Below the pieces are notes generated by a model. That model worked only from the letters and a program-made list of their open reading frames with translations. It did not search any database and was not told the origin of the DNA. 64,000 bases of DNA from Rotaria sordida. Taxonomy: Eukaryota; Rotifera; Eurotatoria; Philodinida; Philodinidae. The position numbers and the translations under genes are program-made. Shown piece by piece: positions 1-13,324 of the stretch (positions are counted from its first letter, which is position 1; every line of letters starts with the position of its first letter). The stretch is from positions 1 to 64,000 of the forward strand of contig CAJNOL010000765.1 of the NCBI GenBank assembly GCA_905250125.1, given 5' to 3'.

Positions 1-1560
1 ATATTTCAACATATAAAAAAGTAAGAGAAGAAAAATCTTGTTTTTTTATTCTTTCTTTTTTGAATAAATAATATTTTTTATGATGAATTGTCATTAACGT
101 TATTAAGTTACAATCTCATATTGAGTAATTGTATATATTAATTAAAAGGCTCGTATTCGATACCTGTAAATAACCAGTCCGAGTATTAGAATCATTTCCG
201 TTTTTTTGTCTTCATCTTTGACAAAGTATATTAACTCCTCATATACAAGACACTGTAGCGGAAATTTATTAACGGTTATTATTTCTTTTATTTATTAATA
301 ATTATAATCATTAAATACAATAAGAGAAGGTTTTTTTTACTATTTATTTTGTTTATAAAAACAATTTTAATTGAAAATATTTTCATTCCATTCAATCAAT
401 TATTATTTCCATCTGATCTATCGAAAGTTATTCGATAAAAACTTCAAATACATCAAAAGTTACCAAAGAATAATTTGTTTTAAGTTAATCTAAAATAAAA
501 AAAATCAAATGAATTCTTATAATATTTTCTATTGATATTATTATATTATGAATTCTATTAAAAAATTCAAGTGTCTAAATAAATGCAGTGACTGACAAAA
601 ATAACATTTTTACGATGAAATGAACATTCATTTTATATATTTCAATTTCATTAATTACAATGACTATTTTTATCAAAATAATTCAGTGAATTTGATTAAG
701 CATGAAATTCATTGCATTTACTTGATTAAAATAGTCTTTTTCATCAATTAAATTGCAATACATTCAAATTAATGTTCATTTATTCATCCAAAATACAATT
801 TTTTTTCTGTTTCTAAGGTAAAAGTTATGAAATTTGTTTGATTTTTGAATTTTCAGGAAATACTAAAGATATATGATTAATAGTCAATTACAGGTTAAGT
901 CGTCAGTTATATGAGTCGAGATTTAAAATTGACAAATAAAAAACTTTCGACCTTTGATAATATATGAAGTTTACGTATCTTTTTTTTTTGTAAAGATGCG
1001 ATACTGTTATAGTTCTTGCTGAATAAGAATGGACTTTGAATTACGCATTTTTGTTTGCTCTCGAGGACATTTTTTTCTTTTCACGTGTTATTTATCATTT
1101 TTCGCGGAACATCAAAAGAATATTTGTTCTTGTTGTTGACGAGCTTCTTTCAGATGTGTCGCTGATACTCGCTAATCTTTTTTTTTTAGACGTTGATAAT
1201 CAAGATTGTTGTTAATGGGCTGCTCCTTTATTGAGGTCACATTCACTAAGAGAACGGAAAAAAAATAAATTCAGGTAATTTCAGTTAGGAGTACAGACGC
1301 AGAATAAAGATAAAAAAGATTTTTATTATTGTATGTAACATGTTATTCATGACAGTACGAAGACTGCAAACAAGAACGAATCATTTTTAACTTTTTTTCT
1401 CAAATTCAAGTCAATTCAAAATACAAAGAAAAAAAGAATTGTTTTTCAAAGATTAATCAATTTTTTTTCTATTATGATTTAAAAAATCATATTGATTAAG
1501 TTAATTTCTATTGATATGGATTTATTCTAGATCTGTTTAGTTTTATTGAAAACAGAAAAC
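1..1560. other. AT-rich non-coding stretch upstream of the first gene
   Basis: I see no coding exon here. The last 40 bases before the start codon carry two pyrimidine-rich AG sites (ending near 1530 and 1540). They could be a 5' UTR splice acceptor or a spliced-leader acceptor for the downstream gene. Confidence 0.6.
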
Positions 1561-4500
1561 ATGAGCATGAGTACAGATCCCAATATTGCTGCAACCGAAC
1601 ATAGAAATTGCAGCGATACTTCAAGCAATCGTGTCGAGTCATCTTTACAACAAGGAGAATGCAACGATAATGTCACAAATACTCCTACGACACCACCTAC
1701 AAATTCACAGTTGCCAACAACTACTGGTGAAACTGTAGATGACAGTAAACCTTGTACAAGTGCTGATGCGAATATGGGAGATATGGATGAACACATGAGA
1801 ACAACATCGAAAATGATGTCCGATAATGATAAGGAAGCAAAGATCGACGCAAACTCTAGTGATGACATTATGGTTTCGAATAAAGATAGTCTTCAGTCAG
1901 ATGCTAATGTTCCTTTTATAAAAACTCAATTGAATGATGATCAACAAACGATTGTAACCATCAATAATAAGAACACCGATCAATCACTTAAGGAAGAACA
2001 TGTTGAAATTACCAGCCAGAATAATAAAAATGATTCGAACGACGCTGATCCTATGGCGACTACAGCAGTCCTTTCTGGTAATTATCAATGTGTTTCCATT
2101 TTTTTAAACGTTGTTTGTTATTGACAATTAACATGTATGATTCGAATTCTTTAAATACTTTTTCGTTATTTTAGTCAACAATCAAAACTCAAATGTTTCT
2201 TGTCTTGATAGTCCAACAGTTCAAAATGATATTCGAAATGATTCAGCTAACCGTTTATTGAATCCTTCAATATCTGATGCTGATATGATAGACGCTTCAA
2301 CAAATAGTACTACTCAACTAACTGATGATCAGTCGAAAACTTCAGTTGACTATTCGTCGAAGTCTTCGACATCTGATGTTGACATGACAGACGTTTCAAT
2401 GACTGATCATGCTAAAGTAACCGCTGATCAACCGAAAAATTGTCCGATATCACCTATTACATCAAGTAATTCGGGTCATCCAGCATGTCAGTTTCGTACA
2501 GGTCAGTGACCAGAATTTTTTTTTATTTTGAATGGGCACTTTTTTTTATTAAAAATGTCGTTTCCTTTTCATCCTTTTTGAATATCGAAAAAAGAGGATG
2601 GTGCTTTATTTTTTTTCTAATTAACCAAATACTGCAGAAGAAGTAGAGTGAATAATTTAGTTATTTAATAAATGACAAAACGAATATATAATTATTTAAG
2701 TATTAAATTGATATTTGCAGATAAAAATTGGCTTAATCTTCAATTTCATGACAAAGGACAATTATCAATAAAGAAGCCTGACGAAATTGAAGATGAAATG
2801 AATGAACCAACTGATAAAATTGATAGCGAAATTTTGAATCGTATTCAAGGCTCAATCATAGGAATGGCTTTAGGTGATGCTCTAGGTGCTCATGTCGAAT
2901 TTCGACCACATCAATTTTTGGTTGAGAGACCAGTTACTGATCTTGAATCTGGAGGAACTTGGGGTCTTAAAAAGGGACAGGTATGGCGTCTTTTCGATTT
3001 TAATTTATAATTTAAAAAGTTTAAATTATCGTTGAGAACACTTTTTTTTAGCAAGATAAAATCTTTTGAAAGCTTAAGTTTTTTTTGGCTAAGACTATAC
3101 TGTAAATAATAATTGATAAAATAATAGTTTTCGGAAAATAATTTTAATCAAATATTATTTTTCGATATTTAATTAATGTTTAACATTTGTTAACGTTAGG
3201 TACAGAAAAAAAGTTCTGAGAATTTTTGTAATCGATGTATTTTTGCAGCCATTTAAGTAATTGTAACAAATACATAGTCATTTTAAAGAGCATTTTAAAG
3301 TGTATTTATTGTGTACGTAAAAATAAAGGTTCTAGCTCAAGAAATAAGAGACTCAATGAAGGAAGTTTGTTACATGCGTTTTTGGTTCTCCAAAAATAAC
3401 GGGTGAGACAGATTAAGCGGCCGCATTTCGCATCACTTAATACATTGTATTAAAAAGCAAAATATGTCACAAGATATAACGTGAAAAGCTCTACAATCGA
3501 CAAATTAAAGCTCGTTTTAATTGTGTACTTTTTGTTTTCAAAAAAAAGCAAAATTCTGTGCGACTTATTTCCGATACAGTGAAAAGATCATTTTTTTTTC
3601 TACACGAATAATTCATTTCATCTTTTCATCACCTAATACATTTTATTAACAAAAATAAAGTATACCACAAGATATATTATGAAACGCTCTAAAATTTACA
3701 AAGAACAATTTATTTATTAAAATTGCTCAAGTAGTTGCAAAAATGTATTGACAGAAAAATTGTCGCGAACTTTTTTTCCGTATATTATTTCGAATAAACC
3801 ACAAACAATCTTCGAAGTATTTTGTTATTGACTAGACTATAATGATCAATGAACTCATTTAAAATAGTCTTAATAAGTCAATAATGAACTTGTGAATTAG
3901 TTATTCTGAAAGATCTCTCTTATCTTAATACATCTCTTACATATTCTATAGATCTCCATTGAATTTTAAAGAAACAATATTGAGTTTTCAATAATAGAAA
4001 TATATTATTATTTTGAAAAAATAAATGATATAGATTTAATAATTCACCTAGCTACATATTCTATTCTTTATTTAACTTGAATTAGCAATTTGAAAAAGAA
4101 TTTGATTTTTTTAAATAAGGATAAATAAGACAATTGAAATATTTTCTTCGATGTGTGATGCCATTTTTGTGAGCGAGAATATTCACAAAATCGAAAACAA
4201 TTTTAAGCTATCTAACACATTGAAATCTCTTTTTATAATCACAAAAAAGATAAATATTGAGTCACTTTTCAAACTGATTTCTATAAATCATGGTTTAAGA
4301 GAATTTATCTTTTCCGACTTAAATATTTTAGTTTTTTGTTCTTTTACTTTTCGTTATGGTTAATATACACACTTAAATAGGCTTTATCCATAAATTTTTC
4401 TACGTATACAAAAAAATTCAAAAGAATAAAAAAAACTAAATAAATACACAAGAAAAATCTTAACATCGAATTCTACTGAAATTGAGTCATTCGAACAAAA

Positions 4501-6602
4501 AATTAAAATATTCTCCTAAATGGTATTTCTTAGTCAACTGAAATTTTTTATAGATTTATTAGTCAAACTAACGTGTTTATTTTCTAAAAAATTTTGTTTC
4601 CTCATAGGTAAATAATTTAACAAAAATCGTGTACCAACAACGAAAACAAAAACATATTTCAATCGTTTTTTTATAGTACCTTAAGTATTTCGGTTCCATT
4701 GAACTTCAGAAAGAATATATTCCATAGAAAAACTATGTGTACATCTCAAGTTGATCCTCAAACAATAAGTTAGGGATTTTCTTCAAGGAAAAAGACTTGA
4801 GAACGTTTTTAGTTTATTTTTTTCATAATCTTTTGCAATTTCAAGGATAAACATTTGTAGATTTTCAATCGATAAGAACATTTACTCTAATCTCAAGATT
4901 TGTATATGCAGAAAGTTTTACAATATTTTGTCAAGATTTTCTTCAAAAGCTAAGAAAAAATCGATAACAAAGTTATGATTTGAAGATTTTTATATTTGAT
5001 CTGATTTTGCCTTTCAATATATAGATGTTACTATTCAAAGTTATAAATTTCTTTCACTTTTTAAATAGATCATATCGAACAATTAAACATAAAATGTTTA
5101 ATTATAATAATGCTTACTTCCAAAATGCACATTATTTATTGAATTCTTAGCGAAACTATCATTGAGTCTTTTTGAAAAAAAAAAAAGAATAAATATTATA
5201 TTTTATTCGACATGAATAGTGATAACGACAAGTTGTTTATTGTTCTATAGAATATTGTTTTTCATTGAATAGTTTATTTTTATTTAACTTTTTCTTGAGA
5301 TAAGATAAAAAATCAAATAAGTAAATATCTTATTTAATATAGAAGATTAACATAAAAGAAAACTTATAGACAAAGAGTATGATTTCAAATTTCAGTATTA
5401 TATTATCATACTAAAAAAACAAATTTTTCTTTGAAATATGATTGTATTGTTGACTGTTACATACTAAGGGAATCAACAGAAAAAAAAGATATTTCCACTG
5501 AAAAAATTTCGTTTATGTTTACGTAGAGAATTATTGTCAATAGATAATTTTAAAAAATGTATTATTGAATCTATATTAAAAACGAAAAGGTTCTTTCATA
5601 TTGATACTGCTCAAATTAATTGATAAACAATTATATTTTAATATGTCGATAGATATGACTTTATTTTAAATGACAAAAAAACATTTGTTTTAGTTTACCG
5701 ATGATACTTCAATGGCTCTTTGCTTAGCTAATTCATTGATAGCTCGTCGTGATTTTATTCCTTATGATCAGTTGGTTCGCTACAAATGGTGGCACGAATT
5801 CGGATATATGTCATCAACTGGACAATGTTTTGATATTGGCGCGGCCACTAGTCAATCTCTACGAGAATTTGAAAAACGTCAAAAGCTATTTGCCACGCAA
5901 TCCAACATTCCAATTAAATATATAGATTGTCTTTCTAATCATGAACTACTCAACCAATTTAATGTTTATTGCAGTGAAGACCAAGTAGCGGGCAATGGAG
6001 CTCTTATGCGTCTCGCACCCGTACCACTCTTTTTCTATAGAATTCCTGATAGAGCTGTCGAATATTCTGGTTGTAGTGGACAAATCACTCATGGAGATAA
6101 GAAAGCATACGATGCTTGTCGTTACTATGGGGCTTTAATTGTTGCTGCTCTCCGTGGTTACACAAAGGAACAATTACTCGATGATGATTTTTACGTAAAG
6201 CACAAAAAATGGTTTAACGACAAGGAACTTCATCCTGATATAGACTCTATTTCTAAAGGATCATACAAAAAAAATGGCTATCAGGCTGGTATTCGAGGCA
6301 AAGGTTATATAGTTAAAGCTCTAGAAGCTGCGTTATGGGCATTTTGGTCTGATAATAATTCGTTTACAAAAGGCGTTCTTGCTGCTGTCAATCTTGGCGA
6401 TGATACAGACACAACAGCTGCTATATATGGACAATTGGCTGGCGCTTATTATGGGTATCAAGAATTACCTGAACGTTGGCTGAAGCATGTCTATGCGAAA
6501 AAATTCATGGAAAAACTAAGCAAATGGATTGCATATGAAGGAGAATGTTGGCAAAAGCGATATGAATCGTCCATTTCTCCATCACTGACAAGTAATATTT
6601 GA
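1561..6602 (+). CDS. ADP-ribosylglycohydrolase (DraG/ARH family) with long disordered N-terminus
   Basis: Exons 1561-2077, 2175-2501, 2721-2980 and 5694-6602 join in frame to about 670 aa. Residues 1-310 are Ser/Thr/Asp/Asn-rich and look disordered. The DraG fold starts near residue 325 with GSIIGMALGDALGA, then FTDDTSMALC (369-378, first metal-binding T-D-D), GNGALMRLAPVP, a GQITHGD motif, and GDDTDTTAAIYGQLAGA (from 603, second metal site). All expected metal ligands are present, so it is probably active in removing ADP-ribose from proteins or small molecules. The first ATG of the open frame is at 1561; the frame can be extended upstream only through a TTG. Intron 3 is 2,713 bp, far longer than other introns here. 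AATAAA lies at 6658-6663. The core looks more like bacterial DraG proteins than animal ARH1; horizontal origin is an inference. Confidence 0.88.
2981..5693 (+). other. Unusually long intron (2.7 kb) of the ADP-ribosylglycohydrolase gene
   Basis: The donor at 2981 and acceptor ending at 5693 join KKGQ to FTDDTS in phase 0, which is exactly continuous for the DraG family. The interior is AT-rich, lacks coding exons and contains a diverged two-copy repeat. Confidence 0.8.
3431..3800 (+). repeat. Two diverged tandem copies of a ~197-bp unit inside the long intron
   Basis: The stretch starting CATCACTTAATACATT at 3431 reappears as CATCACCTAATACATT at about 3628. The shared order continues in both copies: CACAAGATATA, then a GAAA-GCTCTA block, then an AAAATT-TGTGCGACTT / AAAATT-GTCGCGAACTT block before a TTTCCG motif. 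The copies are roughly 70 percent alike by eye and look like remains of a satellite or an inserted element. Confidence 0.6.
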
Positions 6603-7216
6603 CATTTTGCTTGAGAAAATTCAAACAATTTTTATTTTGTTTTATATCTAATTAATGAATAAATATTATTTGATTATCTTTCATGTTGTTTTATTTCAAT
6701 ATATTCACATTTGACCGATCATATTGATAACACACGCTTTTTCTCAACGATTGTTTTCGGTTACTTGGATTTTTTAACAAACAAAAAAACTCATTTAGAT
6801 TTATTTTTAGATTAATTAAGCGTATCATATAGTCAGTTAATTTTGAAATGAATCATATACCTGTTGTTTCGACAATGATCTTCTCAAATGTCTACTTTTG
6901 CATGATTGATTTCGCAGTTTTCTTAGTTAAATATCAGTGGCCATTCGATTGACGATCTTACTGAAATATTTTTTCTCATAATCTTTTTTCTTTTCTGTTA
7001 ATATTAGCCAAGAATATTGATCTTGAAAGAAATCATAGTTGAAGAATAACTTATTTATTATAAATTGTCAAATTACACTGCAAAATATTATCAAATTAAT
7101 TTCTTTATTTCATTTAAAAACTAGATTACTTTTTATACGCAAAAATTGACAATATTGAATTTTTATGTGTGTTTGTCTCTCTTAGTTTCTGTTTTCGTTG
7201 ATATCTTATATTATAG

Positions 7217-8330
7217 AATGGAGTTTCCTTCAGTTAATGAACGTGTACTTCCACATCAAATAGAATGCGTCGAGCCACCCGTAGTTTCAAACAGTGCTAA
7301 CACTCTGAACCAATTCATTGGTTTTGTTGTGAGACTTTCCGTAAGTGATGTACTATGAGCAGGTGTAGAATTTCATTCTCAGCAATATTTTATCTATAAC
7401 TCAGTTCGAGATATAGAAGATGGAGGCACTTGAAATCTCAAGACAGGCCAGTAGACAGATGATACTTCGATAACATTATGTTTTGATTCTTCATTGATCA
7501 ACAAATACAGTTTAGATCCATACGATCAAATGGTCCGTTATAAGTGATGGTTTAAACATGAATATTTGTCATCTACAAATGATTGCTTCGATACTTGCAA
7601 TGCAAATCGTCAATCATTTACTACATTTTTGAGTCGTCAGAAAATTCTTAGTAAGTTTTTCTATTGTTCTAACGAATATGATGGTAATTATTTGTCAGGA
7701 GGTCAGATTCGACTTATCTAAAATTTCCATATCAATTTTAGAACATCGATTATAGCTGGAAACAGAGTTCTTATGTGTCTGACTTCACTTTCATTTTTCT
7801 TCTATAAATTTGCCGCAATTGCTGGTGAATACTCCGATCGTAGTGCTCGTCTCACGCATGAAAAAGAAAAGCGATCGATGTATGTCGTTATTACGTTACA
7901 CTTATCGTAGCTGCTATTCATGGTGAACTCAAATATGAACTTATAAGAAACGATTTCTATGAAACTCATCTAAAATGGTTTGGTTCAGTTAATCTTCACT
8001 AAGAAATACTTCGTGTGGCTCATGTTTAATACAAACAATCAAATAGTTATGACGATGGAATTCAAGACAAGAGTTACACTGTTAACGCTTTCGATAGTGG
8101 ATTTATGGATCTTCTGGTCTGATAACGATTCGTTTGGTGAATATATTTTCAATACTGTTAATCTTCGAGATGATACCGATACAATACCTACTATTTATGG
8201 CCAATTGGCTGATGTCTTCTATGGATATAAAAGTATTTCAAAAATGTAGATGTACAAACTTTATGCTCATGATTTACTCATCTGTATGAACAAATGACTT
8301 TATTTTGAAGGAAATCAATATAACAACACA
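7217..8330 (+). pseudogene. Broken tandem copy of the ADP-ribosylglycohydrolase
   Basis: Translated pieces match the upstream gene in order: NTLNQFIGFVVRLSVSDVL (versus the GSIIGMALGDALG region), AGVEFHSQQ, LKTGQ-stop-TDDTSITLCF, DPYDQMVRYK-stop-WF, AGNRVLMCLTSLSFFFYK, WSDNDSFGE, NLRDDTDTIPTIYGQLAD and LYAHDLLICMNK. Several in-frame stops and at least two frameshifts break it. The junction matching the parent's 2.7-kb intron is continuous here (GQ then stop-TDDTS), so this copy has no intron at that point. It is either retro-derived or predates the parent intron. Low-complexity coding-like debris continues to about 9130 without a recognisable match. Confidence 0.85.
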
Positions 8331-10870
8331 AAGGAAGAACAGAAAATACTTTCAACAATAAAAAGTCTCTCTATAACTTTATCAAATCAGTATCAAGAGG
8401 TGATGACTTATCAATTATTGATCAATCGATCTTTCAAACAGCAATCCATCTTGGACACACCAACCGAGAAGCAAACAGTTGATTACAAATCGATGAGATG
8501 CTCGTAAATTTATAGTATATGATCAATATTTGAGCCGAATTCAAACAGAAAAATCAGATAACATAGAAATTTCATCGAGTCAAAAAGGTTTCTACTATTT
8601 ACCAGAAAAATCAATCATATATCAATGAATGACATATTCATCACCAAACCAACGAAAAAATAAACAAATTATCAACGAGAAATCTACGAGTCATCAATAT
8701 ATGAGATACATTTGAGTTCATCACGGAACCAGCAACTATCAACTTGCCAAATCGATAATCATCAACTATTGTCTTATCAATTAAGTTCAAATCAGTCATA
8801 GAATCATCAATCAGTTCATAGAAAACCTTGTACATATGGCCTAGGTACCTATCAATCGTCAACATACAATTCAAATAACAGTCGCTCATAGAATATATTG
8901 ATCAAACGATGAACAATCTTCAATATATGAGTTGTATGACAGGCCATTGGGAACCCATCTGAAGCAACATCCACTATATTCTGACAATATCACCAGCTAC
9001 TTTTATCATCGAAACCATATTCAAATTCGATTGATCAACAATGAAGATTGTTTAATTGATGAGGCAAAATATTGGTATCAAATGGAAACGAATGCAAATA
9101 ACAGTTCGAGACCTATCGATATATCTAATTAGGAGATCTTCGAGATAAATATCATTTTGAATACACATCGATTACGTCAGTCTCTCTTCGTGTAATCATT
9201 TTAGCTTTTATTTTATCATACATATTACATATTAGATAGTAAGTATTACTCAAACTAAACACACAATTAGTGCTTTCAAGTAACTGACTACGTTTACATA
9301 TTGAATGTTTTAAATAGATATGCATAAAAATATTCTATAACTAACAATATAATACTAAATATATATATTTCATATAGAGCATCTGTCTTTTTTTTTTTGG
9401 TATAAATATATATCAACTTGATATATAATATTATTTTAATATTATAAGTAAGAAAGACTATCACACATTGATTTCTCGTCTTCTTTTTATTCAACAAAAA
9501 GAAATTCTCAAAATTTACTTTTCTATTTCTGTGATGAATAAGTCTTTTGTAAAAAAAAAATTCTTTTATTAAATGATTAAAACAAATATGAATAATAACA
9601 CGTTTTATTTATCGATGAAGTATAAAAAAAAACAAGAAAAATATATTTATTTAAATGAATCATTGGAAAGATAATCTCAAATATAGAAACTGTTATATAT
9701 TAATCGTTAATTAAGAATTAATTCTAATAAAATAACTAAGACATGAATGAAAAATAATCAACTAATCGTTGAATACGTAATTTAAGAATTGAAAATTTAT
9801 TTAAGTACAAAAGACGCAATTCTTCAAGTAACAAAACAAAACAAATTTATTTTAGAATTAAATTTAAGTTTTTCTTTCTTTCATATTTATATATTTTTTA
9901 TATTATTTTTCTCCTCTCGATATAATTAAATATGTGAAGATCAACTGGCATGTTCAATTATTAGATTATCATTAATTTTCCAATTTTTTAATAATTCACC
10001 AGAAAAAAAACCAACAAGTTCGAGCTTTATTTATACGAGAAAACGAATAATTCTTACTATGATAATTGATCAATAATTGAAAATATTACTATAGAATTAT
10101 TAATAAATGTCATATATCAACGAACAAATCGAATCATTGTCATATATGATGAACTAGGACTTATCTTGAATTTATCATTATGAATAGAAGAAGAAAAGTT
10201 TGTCAATAATTTTGAAAAAATCAAACGATATTCTCGTGTAAGTCCTAGTACAAGTTACTATGAATGATCATATTTACGTCTAATTATGAGAAATTCTATT
10301 CGAATATAATCGAATTAATTCTATCTGACTAATTATATGAAAAATAACCATTGGATGTGATTATTTCAGTAATTGCTCTTTAATGAGAAAAATTAAAAAG
10401 AATAATTAATCGAATTTTATTTATTTATTTAAAAAAATCTTTATCTTGTTTTAAGTCGATATTTTTTTCTCTTAAAAATTTCATTATTATATTGAGTTTA
10501 TCTTTGTTCTTTTTTATTATTTATAATTAACAAAAATCGTTGATCAAACAATTCTTCAATAAAGTTTATCAAAAAATATCATCAGTATTAGTCAATCATT
10601 TGACATTATATATTATCTATAATGAAATCAACTGAGAATAAAAATAGACATTTTTTAATATTTTCTTCATACCTATATGCGTTATAGCAAAGCTTCATTT
10701 TTCTATTTTTTGTAAAATAAATACGTCGGATATTTGTTGTTTTATTTAAAAAAAAAAGCAAACATTAATTTTTAAAGTAACATGTCAATTACTACTATTA
10801 TAGCTCATTAACTATCATCCTCAATACTATCTACACCGTTTCATTTTATGTATGATTTACTTAGTCTAAA
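8331..10870. other. Non-coding stretch with debris after the pseudogene
   Basis: Between 8331 and 9132 there are short coding-like fragments broken by stops that I cannot assign. From 9133 to 10870 the sequence is AT-rich without supportable genes. Confidence 0.5.
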
Positions 10871-11111
10871 CCTTGTGGTCACCGTTTAAGGGAAACTACG
10901 AATTAAGGAAAATAATATGAAACAGAATGAAGACCACAATAAATCCATGATGGTGGATCTATAGGATTCAGTGTCTGTAAAGTATGAACGATCCATGCTT
11001 TATTACAAATAAATCTTATTGATCTCCAATCACTGAATTTATTGTGGCCTCCACTCCGTTTCACATTTCTCCTCCTATTTCGCTATTTCTCTTAAACGGT
11101 GTCCACAGAAC
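10871..11111. mobile_element. Short inverted-repeat element (MITE-like), ~240 bp
   Basis: The left arm (from 10871, with CACCGTTTAAGGGAAA) and the reverse complement of the right arm (ending near 11111, with CACCGTTTAAGAGAAA) match over about 85 bp. The match runs through a GAAACxGAxTG block and a CCACAATAAAT block near the centre. The unique middle is only about 70 bp and has no ORF, so this would be a non-autonomous DNA transposon. I see no clear target duplication, so the superfamily is not assigned. Confidence 0.72.
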
Positions 11112-13324
11112 CTTCAAAATTAAAATGCGTTCTTATGCATCCCTAACCTTTCAAGTAATTGAGTAGAAATTCATATTTCTCGTCCAAAAAAAATTGGGGT
11201 CCAGTTTTATACGCTTTTTTTTATTTTCGTAAAATATTCTTTTGCTTAACGAATAAATCAAACGCGCAAATCTTCAGTGATCACCTATTGAATAACGTGA
11301 CAAGATATTAACATCAACTTCACACACCTACTCGGTAAGGTAATCAAACGTGTAACCGTTAAAGAAAAAAGAAAAAAAAATCAAAAGGTAAAATGATAAA
11401 TCCTGCGCACGCACGGCTGATAATTAGAAAATTAGTATCTTAGTGTGTAATCAGCAGGCTTACTTATCATTTTAATATGATGATTGGCAAAGAGCAGTCA
11501 TGTGAGTGGGTCATACATATTTTGCTATTATTTTTCAATTCAGAATATGTGTTAGATAAAAGTCTTTAAGATGAGAGTTTTATTTCTTTCTCTGGAAGTT
11601 AGTCGTCTAACTAGGAAATTAATCAACGTAGAATATGTCCTTAAGAGAGGATCCATGAGCTGATCAAATACCAGTCCAATATACGAGACCTTCGATAAAA
11701 AAAATTTTTTGGATTTTTTTGTTCATTCAACGCATCAATATCTAAAACCACCAACCCCACAATTTTAGGCTCTAATATCTTTCCTTTGAAAAGTTAGCCG
11801 ATACCGACTTTTGCCACTATCGTATCTTTTTGAAAAAAAAAAGAAAAAAATACTCTATAATTGTATGCCGGATTGCGTTTGAACGTATCATTGAAATTTT
11901 TTATAGTATATATCAAAAGACAGAGAATTAAAAACTGAACAAAATGAGCTACTTGGAGATAACATAATGTTTAGCAACTCATGTTTTATAAAGCCAGTAT
12001 GAGTTAAAGAGTGTATTTTTGATCAATCCAAATACAATAATGTATCTGCTGCTGTGTTTTAGAATCAAGAGGACCCAAGCTGAATTTTACATATGTTATG
12101 CAGCTTTTTTTTCTCTACAAAATGATAAAAAAATATTCGAAAAAAAATGGTAGACTCGATGCAAAACGGGACTCGCACCTCCTAATTTTTGATGATTTTT
12201 GTTGGTATATCATCTCAGAATATTGCTGATAGCTTCGGTCATCGAAAATAGGGATTGCCAATAGTCACATTTTTGAAAACGACGTCTTCAAAATGTAGCT
12301 TGCCGAACTTCGATGACGTGACTTTCGATGAACTGCATACTGACCATAATAATATTTGGTAGTCGTTAATGATAGATTTTAATTGCATTGTTTATGACAA
12401 TCGTAGACTTCGTCTTTGATCATCTACTACATCTGATAATGATCCCCGTTATCCTTTGTAATTTATTGGTATAGGATGGTTTACGATTTAGAATGATTAA
12501 CTTGAGTGTGGAAGACTGCTAGTATTAGGTTCTTTTCTACTCTTCCATTTACTTTAGCAGATCTTTTACTGATTTGGAACGAGCACTAGTCAGAGAACCT
12601 GATCATATTTATTGGCATCATAATTTCTATTTTCATTTTATCTAGTGTGTCGATTTTAGCTTTTTTCATCACTTTAAAAGTGGTTTTATAGCAAGTCACC
12701 GTTGAAAAAAATTAGATAAACTTTCGAAAAAGATTGTAAGTAATGTTTTAACATAATGATATTTGAAATATCCCCAGAATGAATACTCCACGTGAAGAGC
12801 ATATTAAAATCGATGATAGTATTAGATTCTAGTTTATTATTTATTCGGACTTTTACATGAGAAGAAAGTGTTAAGATTGTTTTTCTACTCTCCTTAGTCT
12901 ATCAATAGTGTTTAGCATAGAATCAAAGATAACTATGATACATTAGAATCATACATAGTGTTTCGACATGTGCATAAAGGCAAGATACGGTTACATGCAT
13001 AGGATACTTCTAGTTTTGGATATTTTGAAATATATTGATTATGAATGACAATAAAAATCAGACAACAGTTAAAAAAAATATGCAAAACGTTTTCGATCTT
13101 GTTATTCGTCTTGCTGCGTTTGATTTATTTCTGTTAACATCAGTCGTTTTGTTCTGTAATTTTATAAGAGCTTTGAAGAGCATTATAGTAAAAAAGTAAA
13201 AAACATTTGGAATTATTTTGTAAAATTTCAATCATTATATCTAAGACAAATAATGTGATAGATCATATGCATTTAATCAAGGAAATTATTTGTTTTAGTA
13301 AGCAACTCATCCGAACAGATTCAT
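11112..13324. other. Non-coding stretch upstream of the urea transporter gene
   Basis: No gene is supportable. A small imperfect inverted repeat (AAAATGATAA...CCTGC arms, about 11389-11475) is visible. A TTGTTTTAG acceptor-like site ends at 13298, 26 bases before the next start codon. Confidence 0.5.

Noticed and set aside
12155..12185. GGGACTCGCACCT word resembling a reversed tRNA T-arm
   Set aside because: No matching acceptor stem, D-arm or anticodon arm around it.
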